DNA from: Alphaproteobacteria bacterium
GTDB lineage: Bacteria > Pseudomonadota > Alphaproteobacteria > DSM-16000 > Inquilinaceae
DNA length: 64,000 nt
Assembly (NCBI GenBank): GCA_028277405.1
Contig: JANQGH010000100.1
Span: forward strand, 248,001 to 312,000
Direction of reading: 5' to 3'
Below the pieces are notes generated by a model that saw only the letters and a list, made by a program, of their open reading frames with translations, ran no database searches and was not told the origin of the DNA. Made by a program: the position numbers and the translations under genes. This document shows, in pieces, positions 51,651 through 60,694 of the stretch (positions are counted from its first letter, which is position 1; the number at the start of each line of letters is the position of its first letter).

Positions 51651-53216
51651 TTAGGCCGGCGCCACCTCTGGTTCGGCGCTTTCCTCCTCGGCTTCCTGCT
51701 CGGCCGCAAGCGCCGCGAGTTCTTCCTCAGTCACCCATCCGGCCGCGACCCGCGCCTGCATGATCAGCGCGTTGGCCTCTTCCTCGGTGAAGACGTTCTC
51801 GCCCAACAGTTCGACCAGTTCGTCGCCCGCAAGACCGGCGAAGTCTTCCAGGGTCTTGATCTCATCCTCGCCCAGCGCGACCAGCATGCCGGGGGTGAGG
51901 ACTTCGACCGACGCCAGATCGTCGGCGACGCCCAGCTCCTTGTAACGCTCGATAGCGAGGCGGTTCTGTTCTTCGACAAACGCCTGACCGCGCCGTTGCA
52001 GTTCAAGCGCGATATCCTCGTCGAAGCCTTCGATGGAGGTCAGTTCGGCCACGTCAATGAAGGCGACCTCTTCGACCGAAGAGAAGCCTTCGGCGACCAG
52101 CAAATGGGCGATGACGTCGTCGACGTCCAGCGCCTCCATGAACAGTTCGCTGCGCTGGCGCATCTCCTCGGTGCGGCGTTCGGATTCCTCAGCCTCAGTC
52201 ATGATGTCGATGTCCCAGCCGGTCAGCATGGATGCCAGCCGGACATTCTGCCCGCGACGGCCGATCGCCAGCGACAGCTGGTCGTCCGGTACCACCACTT
52301 CGATGCGGTGCTGATGATCGTCCATCACGACCTTGGTGACCTCGGCGGGTGCCAGCGCGTTGACCACAAAGGTCGCGGTGTCGGGCGACCAGGGGATGAT
52401 GTCGATCTTCTCACCCTGAAGTTCGCCGACCACGGCCTGGACACGGCTGCCCCGCATGCCGACACAGGCGCCGACCGGGTCGATGGAACTGTCATGGCTG
52501 ATGACGCCGATCTTGGCCCGGCTGCCCGGGTCACGGGCGACGGCCTTGATTTCGATGATGCCGTCATAGATCTCCGGCACCTCCATCGCGAACAGCTTGG
52601 CCATGAATTGCGGGTGCGTGCGCGACAGGAAGATCTGCGGTCCGCGCACCTCCTGGCGGACGTCATAGATGTAGGCGCGGACCCGGTCGCCAATCTTGTA
52701 ATGCTCGCGCGGCAGCAGTTCGTCGCGCCGGATGATGGCCTCGGCGCGGCCCAAATCGACGTTGACATTGCCGTACTCGGCACGCTTGACGAGGCCGTTG
52801 ACGATCTCGCCGACCCGGTCCTTGTATTCCTCGTATTGCCGTTTGCGCTCGGCGTCGCGGACCCGCTGGACAATGACTTGCTTGGCCGTCTGGGCGGCAA
52901 TGCGGCCGAAATCGATCGGCGGCAGGTCGTCGCTCAGGAACGCGCCGACGGCGGCATTGGCGTCCTTCGTGCGCGCCCGCGACAGGGTGATCTGGGTTGC
53001 CTCGTTCTCGACGCTGGCCTCGTCCTCCACCACCTCAAGGAAGCGCTTCAGTTCGATCTCGCCGGTCTTGCGGTTGATATGGGCGCGGATGTCGTGTTCC
53101 AGCCCGTATTTCGACCGCCCGGCCTTCTGAATTGCCTGTTCCATGGCCTCCAGAACTTCATCGCGTTCGATCAGCTTCTCACGCGCGACCGCGTCGGCAA
53201 CATGCAGCAATTCCAT
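51651..53216 (-). CDS. nusA: Transcription termination/antitermination protein NusA
   Basis: A 521-residue elongation factor. The N-terminal RNA polymerase-binding domain (ELLHVADAVAREKLIERDEVLEAMEQAIQKAGRSKYG) is followed by S1 (KIGDRVRAYIYDVRQEVRGPQIFLSRTHPQFMAKLF) and two KH domains (PVGACVGMRGSRVQAVVGELQGEKIDIIPW; QLSLAIGRRGQNVRLASMLTGWDIDI). Two C-terminal acidic helical repeats (LLVAEGFSSVEEVAFIDVAELTSIEGFDEDIALELQRR; LAGLAGDELVELLGENVFTEEEANALI) occur as in enterobacteria. An acidic tail ends the chain. It follows rimP by 39 bp. Confidence 0.97.
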   Translation of the reverse strand: MELLHVADAVAREKLIERDEVLEAMEQAIQKAGRSKYGLEHDIRAHINRKTGEIELKRFLEVVEDEASVENEATQITLSRARTKDANAAVGAFLSDDLPPIDFGRIAAQTAKQVIVQRVRDAERKRQYEEYKDRVGEIVNGLVKRAEYGNVNVDLGRAEAIIRRDELLPREHYKIGDRVRAYIYDVRQEVRGPQIFLSRTHPQFMAKLFAMEVPEIYDGIIEIKAVARDPGSRAKIGVISHDSSIDPVGACVGMRGSRVQAVVGELQGEKIDIIPWSPDTATFVVNALAPAEVTKVVMDDHQHRIEVVVPDDQLSLAIGRRGQNVRLASMLTGWDIDIMTEAEESERRTEEMRQRSELFMEALDVDDVIAHLLVAEGFSSVEEVAFIDVAELTSIEGFDEDIALELQRRGQAFVEEQNRLAIERYKELGVADDLASVEVLTPGMLVALGEDEIKTLEDFAGLAGDELVELLGENVFTEEEANALIMQARVAAGWVTEEELAALAAEQEAEEESAEPEVAPA

Positions 53217-53255
53217 GGTTCTTCCTGTCTCCTAAAACTGCGCCGTCGTTTCTGT

Positions 53256-53738
53256 TCAGCGACCAGCGGCAATCAACGCGTCCGTCAACACCAGCTTGGC
53301 CTTGGCGAGATCGTCAAACGGGATCGACACAGGCTCGTCAGCGCCTTCGGGCACGACGAGAACGCACTCACCATCGCACCCGGCCAGGGCGCCACGAAAG
53401 CGCCGCCGGCCGTCGATCGCGGTGCGTGCCTCCAGCTTGGCCTCGAAGCCGGCGAAACGCTCAAAATCCGCCAGCCGGGTCAGGGGTCGATCGATGCCGG
53501 GGGACGAGACCTCCAGATAGTACGCCGCGTCGATCGGGTCTTCGACATCCAGCAAGGCCGACACGGTGCGGCTGATTTCCGCGCAATGGTCCACCGTCAT
53601 TTCACCGCGATCGGCCCTTTCGGCCATGACCTGCAGCGTCGGCCGTCCGCCGGCGGTCAGCTGAACGCGCACCAACTCATACCCCATCGCCTCCAGCGAG
53701 GGTTCGATAATCGCTTTGACCTTGTCCGTGGCGCTCAC
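53256..53738 (-). CDS. rimP: Ribosome maturation factor RimP
   Basis: A 160-residue 30S assembly factor. Family signature: AIIEPSLEAMGYELVRVQLTAGGRPTLQVMAERADRGEMTVDHCAEISRTVSALLDVEDPIDAAYYLEVSSPGIDRPLTRLADFERFAGFEAKLEARTAIDGRRRFRGALAG, with the central SSPGIDRPL block. The best start is GTG 53738, just before SATDKVKAII; a TTG nine codons upstream is the only other option and has no support. It heads the nusA-infB run and is preceded by a terminator-like leader (53792-53822). Confidence 0.95.
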   Translation of the reverse strand: MSATDKVKAIIEPSLEAMGYELVRVQLTAGGRPTLQVMAERADRGEMTVDHCAEISRTVSALLDVEDPIDAAYYLEVSSPGIDRPLTRLADFERFAGFEAKLEARTAIDGRRRFRGALAGCDGECVLVVPEGADEPVSIPFDDLAKAKLVLTDALIAAGR

Positions 53739-53791
53739 CGCCCACCATCCCGTTCCGGTTCGCAAGCCATGCGACCGAAAACGCCGTGCTG

Positions 53792-53822
53792 AAAAACAAA
53801 AAGGCGGGCCGCGAGGCCCACC
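53792..53822 (-). terminator. Strong intrinsic terminator / possible attenuator in the rimP leader
   Basis: On the minus strand arms GGTGGGCC and GGCCCGCC (8 bp, one G-U) close the loop TCGC and are followed by TTTTTGTTTTT. It lies 54 bases before the rimP start and 83 bases after the trmB stop, downstream of a good promoter at 53872-53899. It may simply end trmB transcripts, but its place after that promoter would make it an attenuator. Confidence 0.75.
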
Positions 53823-53871
53823 CCATACTCAACGACCTTATCAAAAGGCCGGTATCGGATGTATTGCCGGC

Positions 53872-53899
53872 AATATAGTCGGTTCGGCGCCGAACACAA
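53872..53899 (-). promoter_or_regulatory. Candidate promoter of the rimP-nusA-infB operon
   Basis: TTGTGT (53899-53894) and TATATT (53877-53872) with a 16-base spacer, reading leftward, directly after the trmB stop at 53905. Transcription would begin near 53865 and meet the intrinsic terminator at 53822-53792 before rimP. Confidence 0.5.
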
Positions 53900-53904
53900 G
53901 GGAT

Positions 53905-54615
53905 TTACGAATGCGTGTTGTTCCTCGGGCGGCGTAGGAACCGCAGGAATACAGGCGGTCCGTGCAGCCGCTTGGCCTCGTAGCGCGTCGGCGGCCAGTC
54001 GTCGGGACGTTGCCGCCAGTCGGCCGACGAACGGGCCTGCCATTCGAAGCATCCGTTCCGCCGAATATGGCACAGCATCCAATCGATCAGCGGCGCGTCA
54101 TCGCTGGCGACGCGCAGTTCCGCGCCATCGCGCAGGATGCGTGCCAGGGCGGCGACCGATTCCGGCTGGATGAAGCGCCGTCGATGATGGCGGGCCTTCG
54201 GCCAAGGGTCCGGGAACAACAGGAAACAGCGTTCGACCGACCGGTCGGGAAGGGCATCGATCAAGCGGTTGGCGTCGTCCGCGAACACACGAATGTTGTC
54301 CAATGCCTCGGCGTCGATGGCCGCCAAAAGGGTGGACATGCCGTTGATGTAAGGCTCGCAACCGATGAAGCCGGTGTCGGGGTGTGATCGGGCTTGAGCC
54401 AGCAAGTGCTCGCCGGCGCCAAAGCCGATTTCCAGCCACAGGCTTTCTGTCGGCCTGGAAAACAGGCTCTGCCAGTCCAGCTCTTGTCCGTCGGGCGGCA
54501 GATCGACCGCGAGGCGCGGCAGCAGGGTTTCCAACAGGCGCGCCCGGCCAACGCGCAGTTTCCGGCCCCGGCGCCTGCCGTAGAACTTCCGTTCAGGCGG
54601 TGGGCTCTCCGCCAT
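53905..54615 (-). CDS. trmB: tRNA (guanine-N7-)-methyltransferase TrmB
   Basis: A 236-residue SAM-dependent enzyme making m7G46 in tRNA. The SAM site is ESLWLEIGFGAGEHLLAQARSHPDTGFIGCEPYINGMSTLLAAI, and the tRNA-binding block is CFLLFPDPWPKARHHRRRFIQPESVAALARIL. C-terminal WPPTRYEAKRLHGPPVFLRFLRR is the usual signature with the conserved Tyr and Lys. Length and motifs are normal. It follows metK by 11 bp. Confidence 0.96.
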   Translation of the reverse strand: MAESPPPERKFYGRRRGRKLRVGRARLLETLLPRLAVDLPPDGQELDWQSLFSRPTESLWLEIGFGAGEHLLAQARSHPDTGFIGCEPYINGMSTLLAAIDAEALDNIRVFADDANRLIDALPDRSVERCFLLFPDPWPKARHHRRRFIQPESVAALARILRDGAELRVASDDAPLIDWMLCHIRRNGCFEWQARSSADWRQRPDDWPPTRYEAKRLHGPPVFLRFLRRPRNNTHS

Positions 54616-54626
54616 GGGCGCGTTGA

Positions 54627-55796
<1,170 letters not shown>

Positions 55797-55831
55797 GGGA
55801 ACAGGACCTTTCGCAACATGCCGATGAATGC

Positions 55832-55863
55832 CGATCGCGGGCGACATCCATCGCCCGCGATCG
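55832..55863 (-). other. 13-bp perfect stem-loop in the metK leader
   Basis: Arms CGATCGCGGGCGA and TCGCCCGCGATCG pair over all 13 bases with a six-base loop. It lies about 36 bases upstream of the metK GTG and may be part of a riboswitch, pausing or processing element. It has no T run and does not match SAM-II or SAM/SAH riboswitch layouts that I can recall. The rest of the 179-bp gap 55797-55975 shows nothing else clear. Confidence 0.55.
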
Positions 55864-55975
55864 ATGATCGGCGTTGTGGCAAGCCTCGTGTCGAACGTCA
55901 AGGAAGAAGGGCTAGCAGATCTGGATAGCTGACAGCACAACCCAGCGCTTGTCGACCGGACGGTTGTCGAGGGGG

Positions 55976-56515
55976 TTACTGAAGGCCGAGACTGCCCCCG
56001 TCTTCCTCGTCGCCGCGAGAAATTGTGCGGGCCAGATCATAGATTCGCCGCCGCACTGCGGGATCGCTAATTGTGTAATAGGCCCGCACAAGTTCGAGGG
56101 TTTCGCGGCGGCCCATCAGGTCGTCATCGAACGCGGTATTGCCGCCGTCATATTCGGCCAGCGCCTCCGCCTGGCTTTCGGCGTCAAGCCCATCGAAGAA
56201 ATACGAAACGGGCACGCCCAAGGCGGCGGCAAGGTCCCAAAGACGACTTGCGCTGACACGGTTGGTGCCCCGCTCATACTTCTGAACCTGCTGGAATGTC
56301 AGTCCGATGGCATCGCCCAGCCGTTCCTGGCTGTAGCCGAGCAGAGCCCTGCGCGCCCTGACCTGCATGCCAACATGCTTGTCGACCGGGTTCGGTGTGT
56401 CGCCAATCGGTGGCCGGCCTACGCGGCGCCGGGGCCGCTCGGTCGCGGCTTGATCTTGATTACGGGAGTTTGTGGACACGTTTTTTGTTTCCGTTGGATG
56501 ATGTTGAGACGCCAT
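55976..56515 (-). CDS. XRE-family HTH regulator upstream of metK
   Basis: A 179-residue helix-turn-helix protein. The HTH lies at residues ~50-110: NPVDKHVGMQVRARRALLGYSQERLGDAIGLTFQQVQKYERGTNRVSASRLWDLAAALGVPVSYFF, matching a regulator placed between lnt and metK in many alphaproteobacteria. The N-terminus is basic and disordered. The C-terminal helix ELVRAYYTISDPAVRRRIYDLARTIS is typical. The start is uncertain: ATG 56515 or GTG 56479, neither with a good ribosome site. The palindrome ACATACGTATGT directly upstream may be its own operator. Target unknown; metK is one guess. Confidence 0.88.
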   Translation of the reverse strand: MASQHHPTETKNVSTNSRNQDQAATERPRRRVGRPPIGDTPNPVDKHVGMQVRARRALLGYSQERLGDAIGLTFQQVQKYERGTNRVSASRLWDLAAALGVPVSYFFDGLDAESQAEALAEYDGGNTAFDDDLMGRRETLELVRAYYTISDPAVRRRIYDLARTISRGDEEDGGSLGLQ

Positions 56516-56517
56516 CA

Positions 56518-56529
56518 ACATACGTATGT
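56518..56529. promoter_or_regulatory. 12-bp palindrome before the XRE gene
   Basis: ACATACGTATGT is a perfect palindrome 3 bases upstream of the XRE ATG at 56515, and the flank continues with ATGC-type repeats. It lies in the 40-bp gap after lnt and could be an autoregulatory XRE operator. No second copy was noticed. Confidence 0.35.
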
Positions 56530-56555
56530 ATGCACCCACAATCCAGCGATATCTT

Positions 56556-58190
56556 TCAATTTGACGGCGATTGATCAAACTTTTGTCGCCTGCCGGTGCT
56601 TGTGGCGGCGGCAACGGCAAGTAGCACAATCGCTATGGTTATGTACCCCATGTCACCAATTCCAGCATAGGTGGTGGCGGGCAGAGCAACCGGCAGTTCG
56701 ACGTCCAGCACGCCGCGCTCTTCAATGCCGATATAGGCTCGGATTTGCCCATAGGCATCCGTCACGCCGGAGATGCCGGTGCCGGCGACGCGAACCAGCG
56801 GCAGACCCTCCTCGACGGCGCGTACGCGCGCGATCGCGAAATGCTGATGCGGACCGGCGGTCCGTCCGAACCACGCATCGTTCGTGATGTTGAGCAGCCA
56901 TTGGGGCCTGTCATCGGCGTCGACGACGTTGCCGGGAAAAATCACCTCGTAGCAGATCATCGGGCTGAAGGGCGGCAGCCCCGGAACGGCAAGTGTCTGC
57001 GGTCCTGGCCCGAAGGAGTAATCGAACCTGCGTCCGGCGATCGCGCGCAAGGGCAGCCAGTCGCTGAACGGCATGTATTCGCCAAACGGCACGAGATGGT
57101 GCTTGTCGTAGGTCGCAACGATCGAGGCGTCGTCGTCGACGGCAATCATACCGTTGAAGAACCGCTGATCGTCGCCATCGCCGATCCTGCGCGGCACGCC
57201 GGTTATCACCGTGCCGCCGGCCGGCGCAATCGACGCCAGGGCGCGGCGCGCGTTTTCGTCCTGCTCCACAAGGTACGGCAAGGCTGTCTCGGGCCAGATG
57301 ATGTGGCTCGGCGGCGAGGCCTCGGCGTCCGTCCCCGGATCGACACTGAGGCCGAGCAGCAACCGGAAGTTGTCTGGCCAAAGGTCGGGGTTCATCTTGT
57401 CTTGCTGTTCGATATTGGGTTGCACTAACCGTAAGTGCACATCTGGAACGACATCGTTTGATGCAGTCGACAATCTGAAACCGCCCCAGATGCTGAGACC
57501 CGCAATCACCGCCAGGCCGATCAACCAGGCGCCCAGCCCGGGCAGGCTGCGCCCCCAGGGCGTGATCCAGGCGGCCGGCAGCGATGCGGCCAGAACCGTC
57601 AGAAGGCTGAGGCCATAGATGCCGATCAGCGAAACCGACTGGATGACCGGCAGCCAGTCGACCCAGGCATAGCCGATCAGGTGCCAAGGAAAGCCGGTCA
57701 GCAAATGGCCCCGCAGCCACTCCGCGACGCTCCAAAAGACCGCAAACGCGATCACCCGTCCGACACCGCTGAACGGCAGGCGCCACCAAACGGCAAGGGC
57801 AAGGCCGTGATAAAGGGCCATGCCGGCGGGCAGGCCGGCGGCCGTGAACGGGATCATCCAGTAAAAGGCCGGATCGACCAGCATCGACACCGGAACCCAG
57901 TAAAGCCCGAGCAACAAGAAGCCGAAGGTGAAGGCCCATCCCGCCCCGAAAGCCCCCCAAAAGGTGCGCACGCCGGCCATCAGCCAGATCAGACCTGGAA
58001 ACGACACCAGCAAGACAGGCGCGGCGCCCAGGGGCGGCATTGCCAGCGAGGCGAGCGCGCCGAAGCCGAACGAAGCGGCAAAACGGCTGCGCGGTTTCAG
58101 CTTGGATAGACGTTGGGCGAACCGGACCAGGGGACCGGACGGCGTGGCCGATGTTCCGCCTGGGGCGGCCTCGACCCGGCTAGCGTTCAC
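56556..58190 (-). CDS. lnt: Apolipoprotein N-acyltransferase
   Basis: A 544-residue inner-membrane enzyme adding the third acyl chain to lipoproteins. Membrane helices fill residues ~35-245. The nitrilase-like domain has the triad Glu in IIWPETALPYLVEQ, Lys in ATYDKHHLVPFGEYMPF and Cys in FSPMICYEVIFPGNVV. A C-terminal helix (GYITIAIVLLAVAAATS) ends the protein. The first 35 residues are a polar extension. It overlaps the corC stop by four bases. The order corC-lnt-XRE-metK is conserved in the class. Confidence 0.96.
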   Translation of the reverse strand: MNASRVEAAPGGTSATPSGPLVRFAQRLSKLKPRSRFAASFGFGALASLAMPPLGAAPVLLVSFPGLIWLMAGVRTFWGAFGAGWAFTFGFLLLGLYWVPVSMLVDPAFYWMIPFTAAGLPAGMALYHGLALAVWWRLPFSGVGRVIAFAVFWSVAEWLRGHLLTGFPWHLIGYAWVDWLPVIQSVSLIGIYGLSLLTVLAASLPAAWITPWGRSLPGLGAWLIGLAVIAGLSIWGGFRLSTASNDVVPDVHLRLVQPNIEQQDKMNPDLWPDNFRLLLGLSVDPGTDAEASPPSHIIWPETALPYLVEQDENARRALASIAPAGGTVITGVPRRIGDGDDQRFFNGMIAVDDDASIVATYDKHHLVPFGEYMPFSDWLPLRAIAGRRFDYSFGPGPQTLAVPGLPPFSPMICYEVIFPGNVVDADDRPQWLLNITNDAWFGRTAGPHQHFAIARVRAVEEGLPLVRVAGTGISGVTDAYGQIRAYIGIEERGVLDVELPVALPATTYAGIGDMGYITIAIVLLAVAAATSTGRRQKFDQSPSN

Positions 58191-59134
58191 GACGGGTTTT
58201 CGTTGTCGGGGCTTCTGCCTGGGTCGGCCGGCGCGGCGGGCCGTACGCGCAGTTTCTTGATGTGCCTTGGGTCGGCTTCGACCACCTCGAACTCCAGGCC
58301 CGTGTCGTGGCGCAAGACTTCGCCGCGCGCCGGGATGCGGCCGGCAATGGAGAACACCAGGCCGCCCAGCGTATCGATATCCTCGCGGTCACTATCGTCA
58401 ACGAGCGGGCCGACCTTGGCTTCGAACTCGGCGAGGGGCAGGCGGGCATCGGCCAGAATGCTGCCGTCGGCCGCCTCGACCATGGCCGGCTCGTCATCCA
58501 TGTCATGCTCGTCCTGGATCTCTCCGACGATTTCCTCAACCAGATCCTCGATCGTGATCAGGCCGTCGATGCCGCCAAACTCGTCGATAACCAGGGCCAA
58601 ATGTTGGCGCTGCTGCCGCATCTCCAGCAAGAGATCGAGAACCGGGATGGAGGGCGCGATGATCGGCACCTCGCGGACCAGCTCGCTGAGCTGAAAGTCG
58701 CCACCCTTGGCCAGATGGGCCATGACGTCCTTGATGTGAACAAAGCCGACGGTGTCGTCGAGCGTCTCGCGATAGACCGGAACGCGGCTGTGCGCGTGTT
58801 CGGTCAGCACGCTCATGAAGTCCGGTATCGAGGTTTCGATGTCGCAGGCGATGATGTCGGCCCTGGGGACCATGATGTCGTAGGCGGTCAGGTCCTTAAG
58901 GCGCAGGATGTTGCCCAACAGGACGCGTTCATGATCGGCGGCCTCGGCCTGTGCCTCGCCATTATCCTCGATCAGTTCTTCGATGGTTTCGCGCCAGCTA
59001 TTGTCCGGCTTACCGCGCAAGGCGGCGCGCAGCCAGTTGCGGAACAGCCCGACTTCGGCTTGACCGGATTGTTGCTGATCGTTGTCCGCCCCGTCGGCAC
59101 GGGGCCTGCTACTGGCGGATATGTCGGCGGTCAT
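58187..59134 (-). CDS. CorC/HlyC family hemolysin-like CBS protein
   Basis: A 315-residue soluble CorC-type protein. An N-terminal tail leads to two CBS domains (about 75-205; LLGNILRLKDLTAYDIMVPRADIIACDIETSIPDFMSVLTEHAHSRVPVYRETLDD and IIAPSIPVLDLLLEMRQQRQHLALVIDEFGGIDGLITIEDLVEEIVGEIQDEHD). A C-terminal CorC_HlyC domain (about 225-305) ends the chain (VLRHDTGLEFEVVEADPRHIKKLRVR). It lacks the DUF21 membrane part. Such CorC proteins are linked to magnesium and cobalt efflux. Its stop overlaps the lnt ATG. Confidence 0.93.
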   Translation of the reverse strand: MTADISASSRPRADGADNDQQQSGQAEVGLFRNWLRAALRGKPDNSWRETIEELIEDNGEAQAEAADHERVLLGNILRLKDLTAYDIMVPRADIIACDIETSIPDFMSVLTEHAHSRVPVYRETLDDTVGFVHIKDVMAHLAKGGDFQLSELVREVPIIAPSIPVLDLLLEMRQQRQHLALVIDEFGGIDGLITIEDLVEEIVGEIQDEHDMDDEPAMVEAADGSILADARLPLAEFEAKVGPLVDDSDREDIDTLGGLVFSIAGRIPARGEVLRHDTGLEFEVVEADPRHIKKLRVRPAAPADPGRSPDNENPS

Positions 59135-59192
59135 CGGCGTCGTTCGTCAGGCGCGGGCGATGGGCGAAGGATCGGCGATGAACGCGGGGTCT

Positions 59193-59678
59193 TTACGAAT
59201 CCGGACCATAGGGATCTGCAATCGCAAACTCGGCGAGGATGGCCTTTTCCAAACGCTCCATTTCGCGGGCGTCTTCTTCCACTTGGTGATCATAGCCCAG
59301 AAGATGAAGAACGCCATGCGCAACGAGATGAAAAACATGGTCTTGAAGCGACTTATTCTGCTGGCGTGCCTCTGATGCAACGGTTTCATAGGCGAGAAGG
59401 ACGTCGCCCAGCGCGATCGGCTGGCCCGGCAGGCCAGCCGGCTCGTCGCTTTCCGTCAGCGCGAACGACAGCACATTCGTTGGACGGTCCTTGTCGCGAT
59501 AGTCACGGTTGAGGGATCGGACGGTTTGGTCGTCGGCCAGCACCACCGACAACTCCAGCGGCCCGTCGGGCGATGCGGCCGTGCCGATTGCGGCTGCTAT
59601 CAAGGGTTGCAGCCTGTCGGGCAGGTCCGCGGGCCACCGCGGGTCGGCCCTTTCGACTTCGGCATCGATGTCGGCCAA
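59193..59678 (-). CDS. ybeY: rRNA maturation RNase YbeY
   Basis: A metal-dependent RNase for 16S rRNA 3' processing and ribosome quality control; ~161 residues by the start used here. The zinc motif HxxxHxxxxxH is visible as LVAHGVLHLLGYDHQVEEDAREME. DRPTNVLSFALTESDEPAG and LGDVLLAYETV are the other family blocks. The start is unusual: the family N-terminus TIDVL lies where the phoH stop is, but no ATG or GTG exists there. I use TTG 59678; a non-standard ATA overlapping the phoH stop is the alternative. It is the PhoH-YbeY-CorC-Lnt order. Confidence 0.9.
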   Translation of the reverse strand: MADIDAEVERADPRWPADLPDRLQPLIAAAIGTAASPDGPLELSVVLADDQTVRSLNRDYRDKDRPTNVLSFALTESDEPAGLPGQPIALGDVLLAYETVASEARQQNKSLQDHVFHLVAHGVLHLLGYDHQVEEDAREMERLEKAILAEFAIADPYGPDS

Positions 59679-59683
59679 GACGT

Positions 59684-60694
59684 CTATCGTTTCAGGGCCA
59701 GTTCGCCCTGAAGGCCGCGTTCGTAGGCGTCGTACGCCTGCACCACGCGCGTGACCATCGGATGGCGCACGACGTCCTGATCGCTGAAGCGCACGAAGCG
59801 CACCTGGGGGATGTTTCTCAAGACCTGGACCGCCTCCAGCAGTCCTGAGGTCACGCCGCGCGGCAGATCGACCTGGCTGGGGTCGCCGGTAATGACCATG
59901 CGGCCATTCTCGCCCATCCGGGTCAGAAACATCTTCATCTGGGTCTGGGTCGTGTTCTGCGCCTCGTCCAGAATGATCGCCGAGTTGGCCAGTGTACGCC
60001 CGCGCATGAACGCCAGCGGCGCGACCTCGATCACACCCGTTTCCAAATGGCGCACGACCTGTTCGGCCGGCAGCATGTCGTAAAGCGCGTCGTACAGGGG
60101 CCGCAGGTACGGGTCGATCTTTTCCTTCAGGTCGCCGGGCAGAAAGCCCAAGCGTTCGCCGGCCTCGACCGCTGGCCGGGTCAGGATGATCCGGTCGACC
60201 TGGCCGGAGGCCAGAAACGCGACGGCCTGGGCAACGGCCAGATAGGTCTTGCCCGTGCCCGCAGGGCCCAAGCCAAAGACCAATTCGGAGGCGCCGAGCG
60301 CGTCGATATAGTCCGCCTGGGTCGGCGTGCGCGGTTGAATGGCCTTGCGCTTGGTTCGAATGCCGGCGCTGGGCGCGTTCATGCGCCTCGACATCGCCGA
60401 CGCGTCTTGGTTCTCGTTGGCCTGATCCGCGCTGAATCGGATGGCGGCATCGATCTCCGGCGGGCCGACCGACTGTCCGCGTTCCAGCCGATCCCAGAGG
60501 GCCGACAGCACAAGTTCCGCGCGCTTGGTCGCCTCGTTCGACCCGCTGACCGTGATGCGATTGCCCCTCGAGGCCAGGGTAACGCCCAGCAGATGCTCGA
60601 TCCGGGTCAGATGCGTGTCGTGCTCGCCATAGAGCAGCGGCACCAACGTGTTGTCTTCGAAATCGAGATCGACGCTGCGCTTGGCTGCCGTCAA
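59684..60694 (-). CDS. phoH: PhoH family ATPase (YbeZ)
   Basis: A 336-residue PhoH-like P-loop ATPase, the usual partner of YbeY. An N-terminal KH-like part (residues 1-80) precedes Walker A GLGPAGTGKTYLAVA (about 140-154). Walker B is SAIILDEAQNTTQTQMKMFLTRMGENGRMVITGDPSQVDLP. Further conserved blocks are ILTRPAVEAGERLGFLPGDLKEKIDPYLRPLYDAL and MRGRTL. Start is TTG 60694, whose TTGA overlaps the miaB stop by three bases, consistent with coupling. No ATG fits. Confidence 0.95.
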   Translation of the reverse strand: MTAAKRSVDLDFEDNTLVPLLYGEHDTHLTRIEHLLGVTLASRGNRITVSGSNEATKRAELVLSALWDRLERGQSVGPPEIDAAIRFSADQANENQDASAMSRRMNAPSAGIRTKRKAIQPRTPTQADYIDALGASELVFGLGPAGTGKTYLAVAQAVAFLASGQVDRIILTRPAVEAGERLGFLPGDLKEKIDPYLRPLYDALYDMLPAEQVVRHLETGVIEVAPLAFMRGRTLANSAIILDEAQNTTQTQMKMFLTRMGENGRMVITGDPSQVDLPRGVTSGLLEAVQVLRNIPQVRFVRFSDQDVVRHPMVTRVVQAYDAYERGLQGELALKR

